Source: Nostoc sp. WHI (GTDB taxonomy: Bacteria; Cyanobacteriota; Cyanobacteriia; Cyanobacteriales; Nostocaceae). From it: a DNA stretch of 64,000 nt. Below, one piece after another: positions 8,687-16,723 of this stretch. The first letter of the stretch is position 1. Every line of letters begins with the position of its first letter. The stretch covers positions 1 through 64,000 of the forward strand of contig NZ_WBKM01000144.1 of assembly GCF_015714725.1 (NCBI RefSeq). The letters are read 5' to 3'. A model generated the notes under the pieces. That model made no database searches. It was not told the DNA's origin and saw only the letters and a program-made list of their open reading frames with translations. Position numbers and translations under genes: made by a program.

Positions 8687-9775
8687 ATGCAAAGAATAGA
8701 AGTTGAACAAAGAACTATTTTAATTGGTTTGGCAGGTAGCCACGGCTATGGTTTAAATCGCCCTGATTCAGACTTTGATTATCGGGGAGTGTTTATTGCA
8801 CCCAAAAGGTACTATTTGGGATTTGATCGTATAGAACAAAAAGATGCTGGTTGGGATGAACTAGGAATATTTCCATTCCTGGATAGTAACAAAGACACAG
8901 TTATATATGAATTAAGAAAAATCCTCCAGTTATTAGCGGGCGCGAATCCCAATGTTTTAGAATTGCTTTGGTTAAATAACTATCCTTTTTTAAGCGCAGT
9001 AGGACAACATTTAATTAATCATAAACAGCTATTTCTGAGTAAGAAGGTAAAACATACTTACACTGGTTATGCCTTTGCCCAAATCAAAAAGATGGAAACT
9101 CATCGTAAATGGTTGTTGAAGCCACCGCAAAAAAAACCAATACCATCTGATTTCGCCATAGAAGACGAAGCACCCCTCAGCAAAGATGAACTAAATGCTT
9201 TCTTGGAGTATCTTTATAACTTAATCAGAGGACGGATTGAGTTTTTGGAAGAAGCTGAACAATTATACCAATTGCTGACGGCAGATATTGATTTTAAAGG
9301 AGTGTTAAAACAATATACTTTACCCGATGAAACTTTGGAATATACCCAAAAGTTAAGCAATAGCCGTAAAGATTTTATCCGCCTACTTCAGAAAAGTCAA
9401 AGTTATCAAATAGCTTTAAGAGAATGGAAGGCTTACTTATCTTGGCAGGAGAATAGAAATCCGGCTAGGGCAGAAATGGAAAGAAAGTCGGGTTTTGACC
9501 TCAAACATGGGATGCACTGCATTAGATTGTTACGCAGTGGAGTAGAAATATTGCGGCGAGGTGAAGTGATTGTAGATAGACGAATAGCTGGCGATTTTGA
9601 GGATTTAAAAGCCATTTTAAAGGGTGAGTATTCTTATGAGCAGGTGATGAAAATGGCAGAAGATTTGGTTGCCGAAATGGAAATTGTTTACGAACAATCT
9701 GCCCTACCTCACAAACCTGATTTGGAGCAAATTAATGAGTTGTGTATGGAATTGGTGGAAATGCAGAATTGGTAA
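8687..9775 (+). CDS. Predicted nucleotidyltransferase (COG3541 type)
   Basis: 362 aa from the ATG at 8687. A TTG nine bases upstream is possible but unlikely. The N terminus has the minimal nucleotidyltransferase signature: GLAGSHGYGLNRPDSDFDYRG, that is GS followed by two Asp that would bind metal, then a helical C-terminal two-thirds. Bacterial and phage proteins of this type are thought to transfer nucleotides, but the acceptor is unknown. It is a free-standing gene with no visible toxin-antitoxin partner. Confidence 0.8.
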   Translation: MQRIEVEQRTILIGLAGSHGYGLNRPDSDFDYRGVFIAPKRYYLGFDRIEQKDAGWDELGIFPFLDSNKDTVIYELRKILQLLAGANPNVLELLWLNNYPFLSAVGQHLINHKQLFLSKKVKHTYTGYAFAQIKKMETHRKWLLKPPQKKPIPSDFAIEDEAPLSKDELNAFLEYLYNLIRGRIEFLEEAEQLYQLLTADIDFKGVLKQYTLPDETLEYTQKLSNSRKDFIRLLQKSQSYQIALREWKAYLSWQENRNPARAEMERKSGFDLKHGMHCIRLLRSGVEILRRGEVIVDRRIAGDFEDLKAILKGEYSYEQVMKMAEDLVAEMEIVYEQSALPHKPDLEQINELCMELVEMQNW

Positions 9776-9787
9776 ATGCAAAAGGAG

Positions 9788-9807
9788 AGACGCGATTAAT
9801 CGCGTCT
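9788..9807. repeat. Dispersed palindrome AGACGCGATTAATCGCGTCT
   Basis: A perfect 20-bp palindrome just after the nucleotidyltransferase stop codon. A related arm (gtagagatgcgataaatcgcgtct) occurs at about 4113-4137 and another version at 60701-60730, so this is a dispersed hairpin repeat; it could double as a transcript end. Confidence 0.7.
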
Positions 9808-9857
9808 GTACATGAGTTAGGAGTTAATAAATCATAATTCAGCACTCATAACTAATT

Positions 9858-10157
9858 TTAGAAAGTGTATATTATTAAGTCAGCAAAGCCATAGAGGCTG
9901 ATGATGAGTAATAGAGATGCTGTTAGTTGGGTAATTCGCGTTTGAGGTGAGGGGGCGATCGCTTCCCGCACTAAGATGGAAATAGATGCCCCAACTACTA
10001 AGCTCAAGCCTAAGATGAAGTACGGTCTATCGGGTAAAATACTGGCTATTGCCAGCATAGCGATCGCTAATAAGAGCATCAATAATTCTACAAACCGGGG
10101 CGGGTTGTATTGGCTAGATAGAACAAAGCTGTTAAACCAAAAAGACCAAAATCTCAT
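9858..10157 (-). CDS. Small hypothetical membrane protein
   Basis: 99 aa with three predicted membrane helices: LLMLLLAIAMLAIASIL, YFILGLSLVVGASISIL and LTASLLLIISLYGFADLIIY. No family recognised. It lies 92 bp downstream of chlI on the same strand and may be co-transcribed, but the spacer carries a heptamer repeat tract (AAAATCC type, about 10215-10245), so read-through is uncertain. The start is the first ATG; a later start would remove the first 20 residues without harming the helices. Confidence 0.65.
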   Translation of the reverse strand: MRFWSFWFNSFVLSSQYNPPRFVELLMLLLAIAMLAIASILPDRPYFILGLSLVVGASISILVREAIAPSPQTRITQLTASLLLIISLYGFADLIIYTF

Positions 10158-10249
10158 AGTCAGTGTTGAGTAAAGAGTGCTGAGTTATACTCTGCCGATT
10201 TTGGATTTTTTCTTCAATTCAAAATCCAAAATCTAAAATCCAAAATTAA

Positions 10250-11374
10250 TTAACCCCTAGCCCCTAATTTTTGACTTGTGCCGTTTTTTTGTGTATTAGC
10301 ATCTTCTGGTAGTTCGACGCCAAAGACGCGACTAAAAGCTTTGGCAACTTTGTAGCCAGAATCAATCGATTCTAAGGGGTCTTTCCGCAGTCTGTGACGC
10401 AAGCATAGCGTAATCACGCGATGGATATCATCAACTGTAACTTCAGTGCGTCCTTCATACGCTGTTAAGGCTTTGGCGGCGCGGTTACTAACAATGTCAC
10501 CACGCAAACCATCTACATCCAGTTCTGAGCAGACTTCAGAAATTTTCACCCGCAGATCATAGTCAATTTTCACTTCTGGCAAAAGCTGTTGAGCATTGAC
10601 AATTTGCTCTTGCAATGCTTCTTGCTGGGTTTTGTAATTTTCGAGAAATACTGGCGGATTTTGGTCAAAATTCGCCCGTTGTTCCACAATTTGCACCCGC
10701 AAGATCGGTTCTTTTACTGTGTGAATTTCTGCGTGCATCCCAAAGCGATCGAGCAGTTGGGGACGCAATTCTCCTTCTTCTGGGTTTCCAGAACCTACAA
10801 GAACAAAACGCGCTGGGTGACGGATAGAAATACCTTCTCGTTCTACAGTGTTCCATCCACTAGCAGCAGAATCGAGTAGCACATCTACAAGGTGGTCATC
10901 AAGTAAGTTGACTTCATCCACGTAGAGAATGCCCCGGTTAGCTTTTGCCAGCAGTCCCGGTTCAAAAGCTTTGACACCTTCAGATAAAGCTTTTTCGATG
11001 TCGATTGTGCCGCAAACTCGGTCTTCTGTGGCTCCTAGTGGCAGGTCTACCATTTGGACTTTTTTCTGAGCAACAGGAATTTCTGCCCCTTGTTCTAATA
11101 GTTGGCGGACTTCATCGCTCATCAAATCGGGGTCGCTAGGATCACTACTGAAAGGGTCATTGGCAACCACGGAGATTTCTGGCAGTAGATCCGCCAGTGC
11201 CCGGATAGTTGTGGATTTCCCGGTGCCGCGATCGCCCATGATCATTACACCACCAATTTTGGGATCAATCACGTTCAATAGCAGCGCCAGTTTCATTTCT
11301 TCCTGTCCCACAATTGCCGTAAAAGGAAATACCACGCGACGCGTATTTGCCGTGGATTGAGCAGTTGGACTCAC
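10250..11374 (-). CDS. chlI: Magnesium chelatase ATPase subunit I
   Basis: 374 aa AAA+ ATPase. With ChlD and ChlH it inserts Mg2+ into protoporphyrin IX, the first committed step of chlorophyll synthesis. Walker A is GDRGTGKST (about 47-55), Walker [11 protein letters not shown], sensor [19 protein letters not shown], and the C-terminal helical lid has [13 protein letters not shown]. Length and sequence are typical for cyanobacterial ChlI. A single gene with its own upstream A/T-rich region; chlD and chlH are not in the window. Confidence 0.97.
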   Translation of the reverse strand: MSPTAQSTANTRRVVFPFTAIVGQEEMKLALLLNVIDPKIGGVMIMGDRGTGKSTTIRALADLLPEISVVANDPFSSDPSDPDLMSDEVRQLLEQGAEIPVAQKKVQMVDLPLGATEDRVCGTIDIEKALSEGVKAFEPGLLAKANRGILYVDEVNLLDDHLVDVLLDSAASGWNTVEREGISIRHPARFVLVGSGNPEEGELRPQLLDRFGMHAEIHTVKEPILRVQIVEQRANFDQNPPVFLENYKTQQEALQEQIVNAQQLLPEVKIDYDLRVKISEVCSELDVDGLRGDIVSNRAAKALTAYEGRTEVTVDDIHRVITLCLRHRLRKDPLESIDSGYKVAKAFSRVFGVELPEDANTQKNGTSQKLGARG

Positions 11375-11617
11375 TAAATTACCTTAACAATATTTTTTTT
11401 ATTACAGTTTTCTATTGTTACACAGGTAGGGTGTGAAATAGCTTAGTAATTTTAAAAGTATTATTTAAAACATCCTCTTTAAGTATTAAAATAATAATCA
11501 TTTAGTTGATGAAAGATAATATATACATAATTTAGTGTCGCTGCAAAATCACTTAAAATTACTTAAGTCCTGAGAAAAGATTTGATCGTATTATTCTAAG
11601 TAATCCAGAGATATTTG

Positions 11618-12652
11618 ATGAAAAGTTTAAAAATATATAGAGGTATGAAAAAAAAATCTGAAGATGAAATAAAAAGCTCTTCACTTACAGTTTTAGACCT
11701 TTTTGCAGGTTGTGGAGGGTTATCTTTAGGCTTTCAAAATGCTGGATTTAATATTGTAGCAGCATTTGATAATTGGAAACCAGCTATAGATGTTTATCAA
11801 AAAAACTTTAGCCATGAAATTTTTGATTACGATCTTAGTAATTTGAGAAGAAATTATCAAATTTTTAGAGAAATGCGTCCTAACATTATTATTGGTGGCC
11901 CCCCGTGCCAAGACTTTTCTAGTGCCGGCAAACGTGATGAAGATTTAGGAAGAGGGGATTTAAGTATTGTATTTTCTGAGATAGTTACAAGTGTTCTTCC
12001 TCAGTGGTTTGTGATAGAGAACGTAGAACTATTTCGTAAAAGCAATAAATATAAAGAGACTAGACAAATCTTGAAAGCTGCTGGATATGGTTTAAGTGAA
12101 ATAATTTTGGATGCTAGTCTGTGTGGTGTACCTCAAAAGCGAAAAAGGTTTTTTTGCTTGGGAGAGTTACAAGGAAAAGACGAAAGTCTAGAACCTTACC
12201 TGAAAAAAAGGTTAGCAGATAAACCAATGACTGTTAGAGATTATCTGGAAAATAAATTAGAAATTCAATATTACTACAGACATCCAAGAAGTTACCAAAG
12301 AAGAGGAATTTTTAGTATTGATGAACCCAGCCCAACAGTAAGAGGAGTTAATCGTCCTATTCCTAAAACTTATAATAAACACCCTAAAGATCCAGTCGGC
12401 GTTACAGAAAAATTGCGCCCTTTGACTACAATTGAAAGAAGCTATTTGCAGACTTTTCCTGAAACATTTATTTTTGGGGGGACAAAAACAGACTTGGAAC
12501 AAATGATCGGAAACGCTGTTCCAGTCAAGCTTGCAGAGTATGTTGCTCAAAGTCTACTTGAGTATATTAAAGATAATTTAAATAAATCTATAATAATTAT
12601 AGAAAAAACTTATGTTTCAGAATTAAGTTTAAATAAACAAATTGAACATTAG
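11618..12652 (+). CDS. DNA (cytosine-5) methyltransferase
   Basis: 344 aa from the ATG at 11618 (a TTG directly before it is also in frame). Motif I LDLFAGCGGLSLGF (27-40), catalytic loop IGGPPCQDFSSAG with Cys97, ENV motif in VIENVELF, motif VIII QKRKRFFCLGEL and final motif X IGNAVPVKLAEYVAQSL. The compact length leaves one target recognition region between motifs VIII and IX. No restriction endonuclease is adjacent, so it looks solitary. The sequence is A/T-rich compared with chlI upstream, consistent with transfer. It is distinct from the methyltransferase at 4.7 kb: only the catalytic motifs agree. Confidence 0.93.
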   Translation: MKSLKIYRGMKKKSEDEIKSSSLTVLDLFAGCGGLSLGFQNAGFNIVAAFDNWKPAIDVYQKNFSHEIFDYDLSNLRRNYQIFREMRPNIIIGGPPCQDFSSAGKRDEDLGRGDLSIVFSEIVTSVLPQWFVIENVELFRKSNKYKETRQILKAAGYGLSEIILDASLCGVPQKRKRFFCLGELQGKDESLEPYLKKRLADKPMTVRDYLENKLEIQYYYRHPRSYQRRGIFSIDEPSPTVRGVNRPIPKTYNKHPKDPVGVTEKLRPLTTIERSYLQTFPETFIFGGTKTDLEQMIGNAVPVKLAEYVAQSLLEYIKDNLNKSIIIIEKTYVSELSLNKQIEH

Positions 12653-13134
12653 TTATCATAATAAATCACAACTTCGCCGCGCCATAAATTTTTTTCAAAT
12701 TCTGTGCTTATAATAGTATTGCTAATATAATTAGCTAAAAAAAGTTAGAGATCAGTTATTAAAATAAAATGGGAGATTCAATGTAATAGATTAAATCTCC
12801 CAAAGTGTTTTTACTTTAGTCATTAGTTTAACTCATATTTATCAAAGTTGTACATTAAGTTCTTAGCTCAACTTTCTGCATAAATCATTATCATTCCCAT
12901 ATCCTGGTGATTTTATTTTTTGGAAGTCCAAAAGGGAGATGGAGTATAACCAATGCCCAAAGCCTCATTCCCAATACCAAAGTCTATTGGACACTAATGA
13001 CTAATAACTACGTCAAGCATCTTATAACTCTGCTAAGTCTGTTTTAGTTTTTCTGGTGCAAAAGTTCCATAAGCAGGGAACGAATAACTACCAATTCATC
13101 ACTCTTGCAATAAGCATAAATACTTGTAGACTAT
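12653..13134. other. Intergenic region without recognised gene
   Basis: A/T-rich spacer holding the terminator at 12770-12802, scattered direct repeats of the TGACTAA type (about 12990-13010) common between Nostoc genes, and nothing coding that I can support. Confidence 0.5.
12770..12802 (+). terminator. Rho-independent-like terminator
   Basis: Perfect 9-bp stem TGGGAGATT / AATCTCCCA around a 15-base loop, followed by a T-rich run (gtttttacttt). It is placed 118 bp after the methyltransferase gene. Confidence 0.6.
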
Positions 13135-14403
13135 ATGGTTAGTAGATTCAATCATAAAAGCGAACAATGGCGTGTGTGGGTAGTTAATGCATCATTTAAA
13201 TCTATGAAATCACTTTTTCTTGTTTCAAGTTGGCGGCAATTGCTCAAGTCTTTTTTTCCGCTTCTTATTTTAATATCGTTTATTACTGTATTGCTGGTGG
13301 ACAGCTTTACTCCTAGCGCGATCGCACAGTTACCCCGTCAGGAAATTCGCGGGGTTTGGATGACTAATAATGATTTTGACATCCTCAAGAATCGCGCCAA
13401 AGTCCAGGATGCTGTGAGTCAATTACAACGGTTGAACTTCAATACAATTTATCCTGTGGTTTGGAATTCTGGCTATGTAATGTATCCCAGTGCTTTGGCA
13501 CAACGTGCAGGTATTCAACCTTTTGTCTACAGAGGTTTAGATGGGCATGATATTCTTGCAGACCTCATTACCCAAGCCCATCGCAAAGGACTGCTGGTAA
13601 TTCCTTGGTTTGAGTTTGGGTTCATGGCTCCCCCAACGTCAGAACTGGCACTAAATTATCCAGATTGGTTTACACAAAAGCGGGATGGTAGTCAAACTTC
13701 CATCGGTGCAGGGGGTGAGGTTATGTGGCTCAATCCCTTCCATCCAGAAGTGCAACGGTTCATTACCAATCTCGTGCTGGAAACTGTCACCCAATATGAT
13801 GCCGACGGTATTCAGTTTGACGATCACATGAGTTTGCCCTATGAATTTGGCTATGATCAATATACAGTTGCCTTGTACACTCAAGAAACTAATAATCCTC
13901 CCCCAAAGAATCCCCAAGATGCGGCATGGGTAAAGTGGCGGGCAGATAAACTTACGGCGTTCATGGTACAACTTAACCAAGCGGTGAAGCAGAGAAAGCC
14001 CCAGGTGATTTTCTCCGTTGCTCCTAATTATTATGATTTTGCTTACAAGTTTCAGTTACAAGACTGGCTGAGTTGGATGCGACAAAATGTTGTGGACGAG
14101 TTAATTGTGCAAATTTATCGTCCGAATTTGCAAAGTTTTGTGGCAAATATTTCCCGCCCAGAAATTCGAGAAGCGCAACAAATAATTCCAACTGGAATTG
14201 GCATTATGACAGGGTTACGAAATAATCCAGTTTCCATGCAGCAAATTAAGTCTCAGGTGCGGGCTACCCAAGAACGCGGTCTAGGCGTAACCTTCTTTTA
14301 TTATGAGAGCCTTTGGAACGATGCCCCAGAACCTTTAAATGAGCGGCAGGCTGGATTTGCAACTTTCTTTCCATCTCCCGCACTCCGCGCCAGAATTGAA
14401 TAA
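13135..14403 (+). CDS. GH10-like secreted glycoside hydrolase family protein (COG1649/YddW type)
   Basis: 422 aa. A hydrophobic signal or anchor segment lies at about residues 38-57 (FFPLLILISFITVLLV), with possible cleavage after SAIAQ. The remainder is a TIM-barrel glycosidase-like domain: EIRGVWMTNNDFD, then GLLVIPWFEFGFMAP, YDADGIQFDDHMSLP and the late QIYRPNL, all typical of the GHL10 (COG1649) group. Its substrate is unproven; family members are thought to act on peptidoglycan or other cell-wall glycans. A second in-frame ATG (residue 24) would give a more usual signal peptide and may be the true start. Stand-alone gene. Confidence 0.82.
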   Translation: MVSRFNHKSEQWRVWVVNASFKSMKSLFLVSSWRQLLKSFFPLLILISFITVLLVDSFTPSAIAQLPRQEIRGVWMTNNDFDILKNRAKVQDAVSQLQRLNFNTIYPVVWNSGYVMYPSALAQRAGIQPFVYRGLDGHDILADLITQAHRKGLLVIPWFEFGFMAPPTSELALNYPDWFTQKRDGSQTSIGAGGEVMWLNPFHPEVQRFITNLVLETVTQYDADGIQFDDHMSLPYEFGYDQYTVALYTQETNNPPPKNPQDAAWVKWRADKLTAFMVQLNQAVKQRKPQVIFSVAPNYYDFAYKFQLQDWLSWMRQNVVDELIVQIYRPNLQSFVANISRPEIREAQQIIPTGIGIMTGLRNNPVSMQQIKSQVRATQERGLGVTFFYYESLWNDAPEPLNERQAGFATFFPSPALRARIE

Positions 14404-14495
14404 CTTTTCTCTTTTTCAGACAAGTTTTTTAATATACGGAATTACTCAAGTATGGTAGAACTACCGACATAGTAATCACTTAGGAATTCCGTTCG

Positions 14496-15818
14496 ATGTA
14501 TAAAAATGGTAAAAAATTTACTGCTATTTTTCTGTTAGTGTTTCTGTTGGTTGTTTCTATCAACTTTGCTGCGATCGCTCAAGATACTTCAGATGTCCCT
14601 TTTGTGAATTTTGCATCGCCTCGAATTTGTTCAGTGCCTCCTACTCTCAAAACTCAACAAGCCATTGCCGACAATGGTCGTAACCAAGTTAAAATGGGCG
14701 ATCGCATCAGGGTGAGAGTTGAAGAATTATCAACAGCAGCCACAAGTGCAACGCCTCAAGGTAGTTCATTTGATCCTCGCCAATTAGTGTTGTACCTGAA
14801 TGGCTATCAGCTACAGGATGTCCACGCAGAACCAATCAGCGTCATGGTTCAGGGTGAAAATCAAAAGCAAATTCTTGATAATAATTGGTTAGCCTTTCGA
14901 CTTGAACGTACCGACTCGTCTGAAACTGCATGGAATGCGTTGCTTGGTGGAACAATCAAACCCAGTATTAATACGATAGTTGGGGTAGGCTGTCCTGGTA
15001 AATTAGCGATTCCGGTAAGCGATCCTCTGTCACCTCCTCAATTAAAAATAGTTCTATTTTCGTGGCGATTTTGGCTGTGCTTTCTTTTAGTTATAGCTAT
15101 TGTCTTGATATTTATTAGGTATGGTCGAGACAGTCTACGTAGCCCTGGAATAGAAGGGGTTTACTCTAGAAAAGAAGTAATCGGTGGTGAGGAAATGTTG
15201 ATACCAAAAGAGATTGGTATTAAACGAGAAAAACGCCAATGGCAAATTGCTCGGATTTTTCTTGGTTCAAAAGAATTGAATAGAAATCCATTCAGCCTAT
15301 CAATATCTCAACTTGCTTTCTGGACATTTCTAATTTTTGCTGCTTACCTAATGATCTACGGTATGACAGGAGATTACACCAATGTTTTGACTGGACAATC
15401 ACTAATTTTACTAGGAATTAATTCTGTAACGGCATTTGGTACTTCGTTAATTGATGGGCATGGTAATGAGAAAAACAAAAAAGGTAGTAAACGGATTTCT
15501 CAAGGTTTCTTGAACGATATATTGTCGGATATTAATGGAGTCAATTTTCAAAGGTTTCAAACATTCATCTGGACATCTGCGATCGGACTCTTCTTTGTTT
15601 GGGAGGTGATTAAAAATCTGGCGATGCCGGAATTTGATGATACACTTCTGACACTACAAGGAATCAGTGCCGCCACATATCTTGGACTTAGAGGGCAAGA
15701 GCATCATGGTATGCCAACCGAGCCGATTGGCTCTACGTCCCCAGAATCATTTGAAAACCAGATTATACCAGAACAAGACAAGCCACCGGAGAGCGATTTA
15801 TCGAGTCCTCCTAGCTAA
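14496..15818 (+). CDS. Membrane protein of unknown function with signal peptide
   Basis: 440 aa. Signal peptide at 8-28 (FLLVFLLVVSINFAAIA), then an extracytoplasmic beta-rich region of about 160 residues, a membrane helix (FWLCFLLVIAIVLIFI, about 190-206), a cytoplasmic loop and three more helices in the C-terminal third. The C-terminal block (SQLAFWTFLIFAAYLMIYGMTG, then GFLNDILSDINGVNFQRFQ and LQGISAATYLGLRG) recurs in uncharacterised bacterial membrane proteins I have seen, but I know no function for it. The tail is Pro/Glu/Ser-rich. Stands alone after the GH10-like gene. Confidence 0.7.
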   Translation: MYKNGKKFTAIFLLVFLLVVSINFAAIAQDTSDVPFVNFASPRICSVPPTLKTQQAIADNGRNQVKMGDRIRVRVEELSTAATSATPQGSSFDPRQLVLYLNGYQLQDVHAEPISVMVQGENQKQILDNNWLAFRLERTDSSETAWNALLGGTIKPSINTIVGVGCPGKLAIPVSDPLSPPQLKIVLFSWRFWLCFLLVIAIVLIFIRYGRDSLRSPGIEGVYSRKEVIGGEEMLIPKEIGIKREKRQWQIARIFLGSKELNRNPFSLSISQLAFWTFLIFAAYLMIYGMTGDYTNVLTGQSLILLGINSVTAFGTSLIDGHGNEKNKKGSKRISQGFLNDILSDINGVNFQRFQTFIWTSAIGLFFVWEVIKNLAMPEFDDTLLTLQGISAATYLGLRGQEHHGMPTEPIGSTSPESFENQIIPEQDKPPESDLSSPPS

Positions 15819-16012
15819 ATACTGGAGAGTCATCTGGTGCATAGACTTGCAATTAATCCTCAAGTCAACACCAGAATACTTTCTTGTTCGGTGTCCCCAA
15901 ACTGATTAATTGTGGTGTAATGGTTTCGCAAAATTTGTACAATTTTAGAGGTTGAAGAGTTACGAAAGATTTTTGTCTAAAATCAGTTTACAGGGATGCT
16001 ACAATTGACACT

Positions 16013-16440
16013 CCCCGACCTGAAGGTGCGGGGATTCTTGATTCAACGAGTCCACTTAGATTAGACCCCTTGCGGTATCTAAGCCTCCTTGTGGTTCTCT
16101 CCTCAAGCGTTAACTTTCCGAGTGCCCCTCGGTAGTTGGATGATTCCAAAATTTGTTTGATTGAAATTCTGATCGCCTAGTCCCCATGTTCGCAAAGCGT
16201 CTCGCAGAGAAGATTTTACCTATTCCTGGGCAGGAACTAGAACTATGGAATAGAACCCCATATCAACAAGAGTCAAGGAACAGAAAAGCCGCTAGGCATT
16301 TAGGTTTTTATACAGGTTGATTACCGTTCCTGTTAAAACCAATTTTACCAGAACGCGAAGTAAAGCGTAAACACCTCAAACCGTTTTCATCACGCAGCCT
16401 AAAGTACGTAATACGGCGCATAGCGCCTGTTACTCAAGGG
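16013..16440 (-). mobile_element. IS200/IS605-type right-end relic with possible omega-RNA region
   Basis: Bases 16013-16033 form the hairpin CCCCGACCTGAAGGTGCGGGG. On the minus strand this closes a stretch ending GGGGAGTGTCAA, the form I associate with the 3' end of tnpB-bearing IS605-type elements in Nostoc. The roughly 400 bases before it (minus strand) hold structured, non-coding sequence, including GAGGGGCACTCGG and AAGGAGGCTTAGATACCGCA. This is where the guide (omega) RNA of TnpB is encoded in intact elements. No transposase frame remains. Boundaries on the right are uncertain; it abuts the DUF433 gene. Confidence 0.45.
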
Positions 16441-16456
16441 TTTTCAACGAGTGTTT

Positions 16457-16666
16457 TTATAACTTTTTCTCACAATCTGCGGCAAAGGCAATGCAACCTT
16501 TGATATCTTCGGAAGTGAGTTCAGAAAAGTCTGACAAAATCTCTGCTTCTGTCATGCCGCTAGCAAGATATTCCAAAATGTCATATACCATGATTCGCAT
16601 TCCTCGAATGCATGGTTTACCACTGCGTTTGCCAGGTTCGATTGTGATAATTTCGTGGTAGTTCAT
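16457..16666 (-). CDS. DUF433 domain protein, orphan antitoxin-like
   Basis: 69 aa, full length for a short DUF433 protein: IITIEPGKRSGKPCIRGMRI, then DILEYLASGMTEAEILSDF and LTSEDIKGCIAFAAD. It has a helix-turn-helix-like fold and is usually the first gene of a pair whose second gene encodes a PIN-like DUF5615 protein (toxin-antitoxin type). Here the partner is missing: the downstream side on this strand runs straight into IS605-type sequence, which may have removed it. Compare the intact pair at about 40.3-41.1 kb. Confidence 0.8.
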   Translation of the reverse strand: MNYHEIITIEPGKRSGKPCIRGMRIMVYDILEYLASGMTEAEILSDFSELTSEDIKGCIAFAADCEKKL

Positions 16667-16723
16667 GAGTCAGCAGCGATTGTTACCTTACGTTAATAAT
16701 AGCGAAAGAAGAAGTCATATTTT

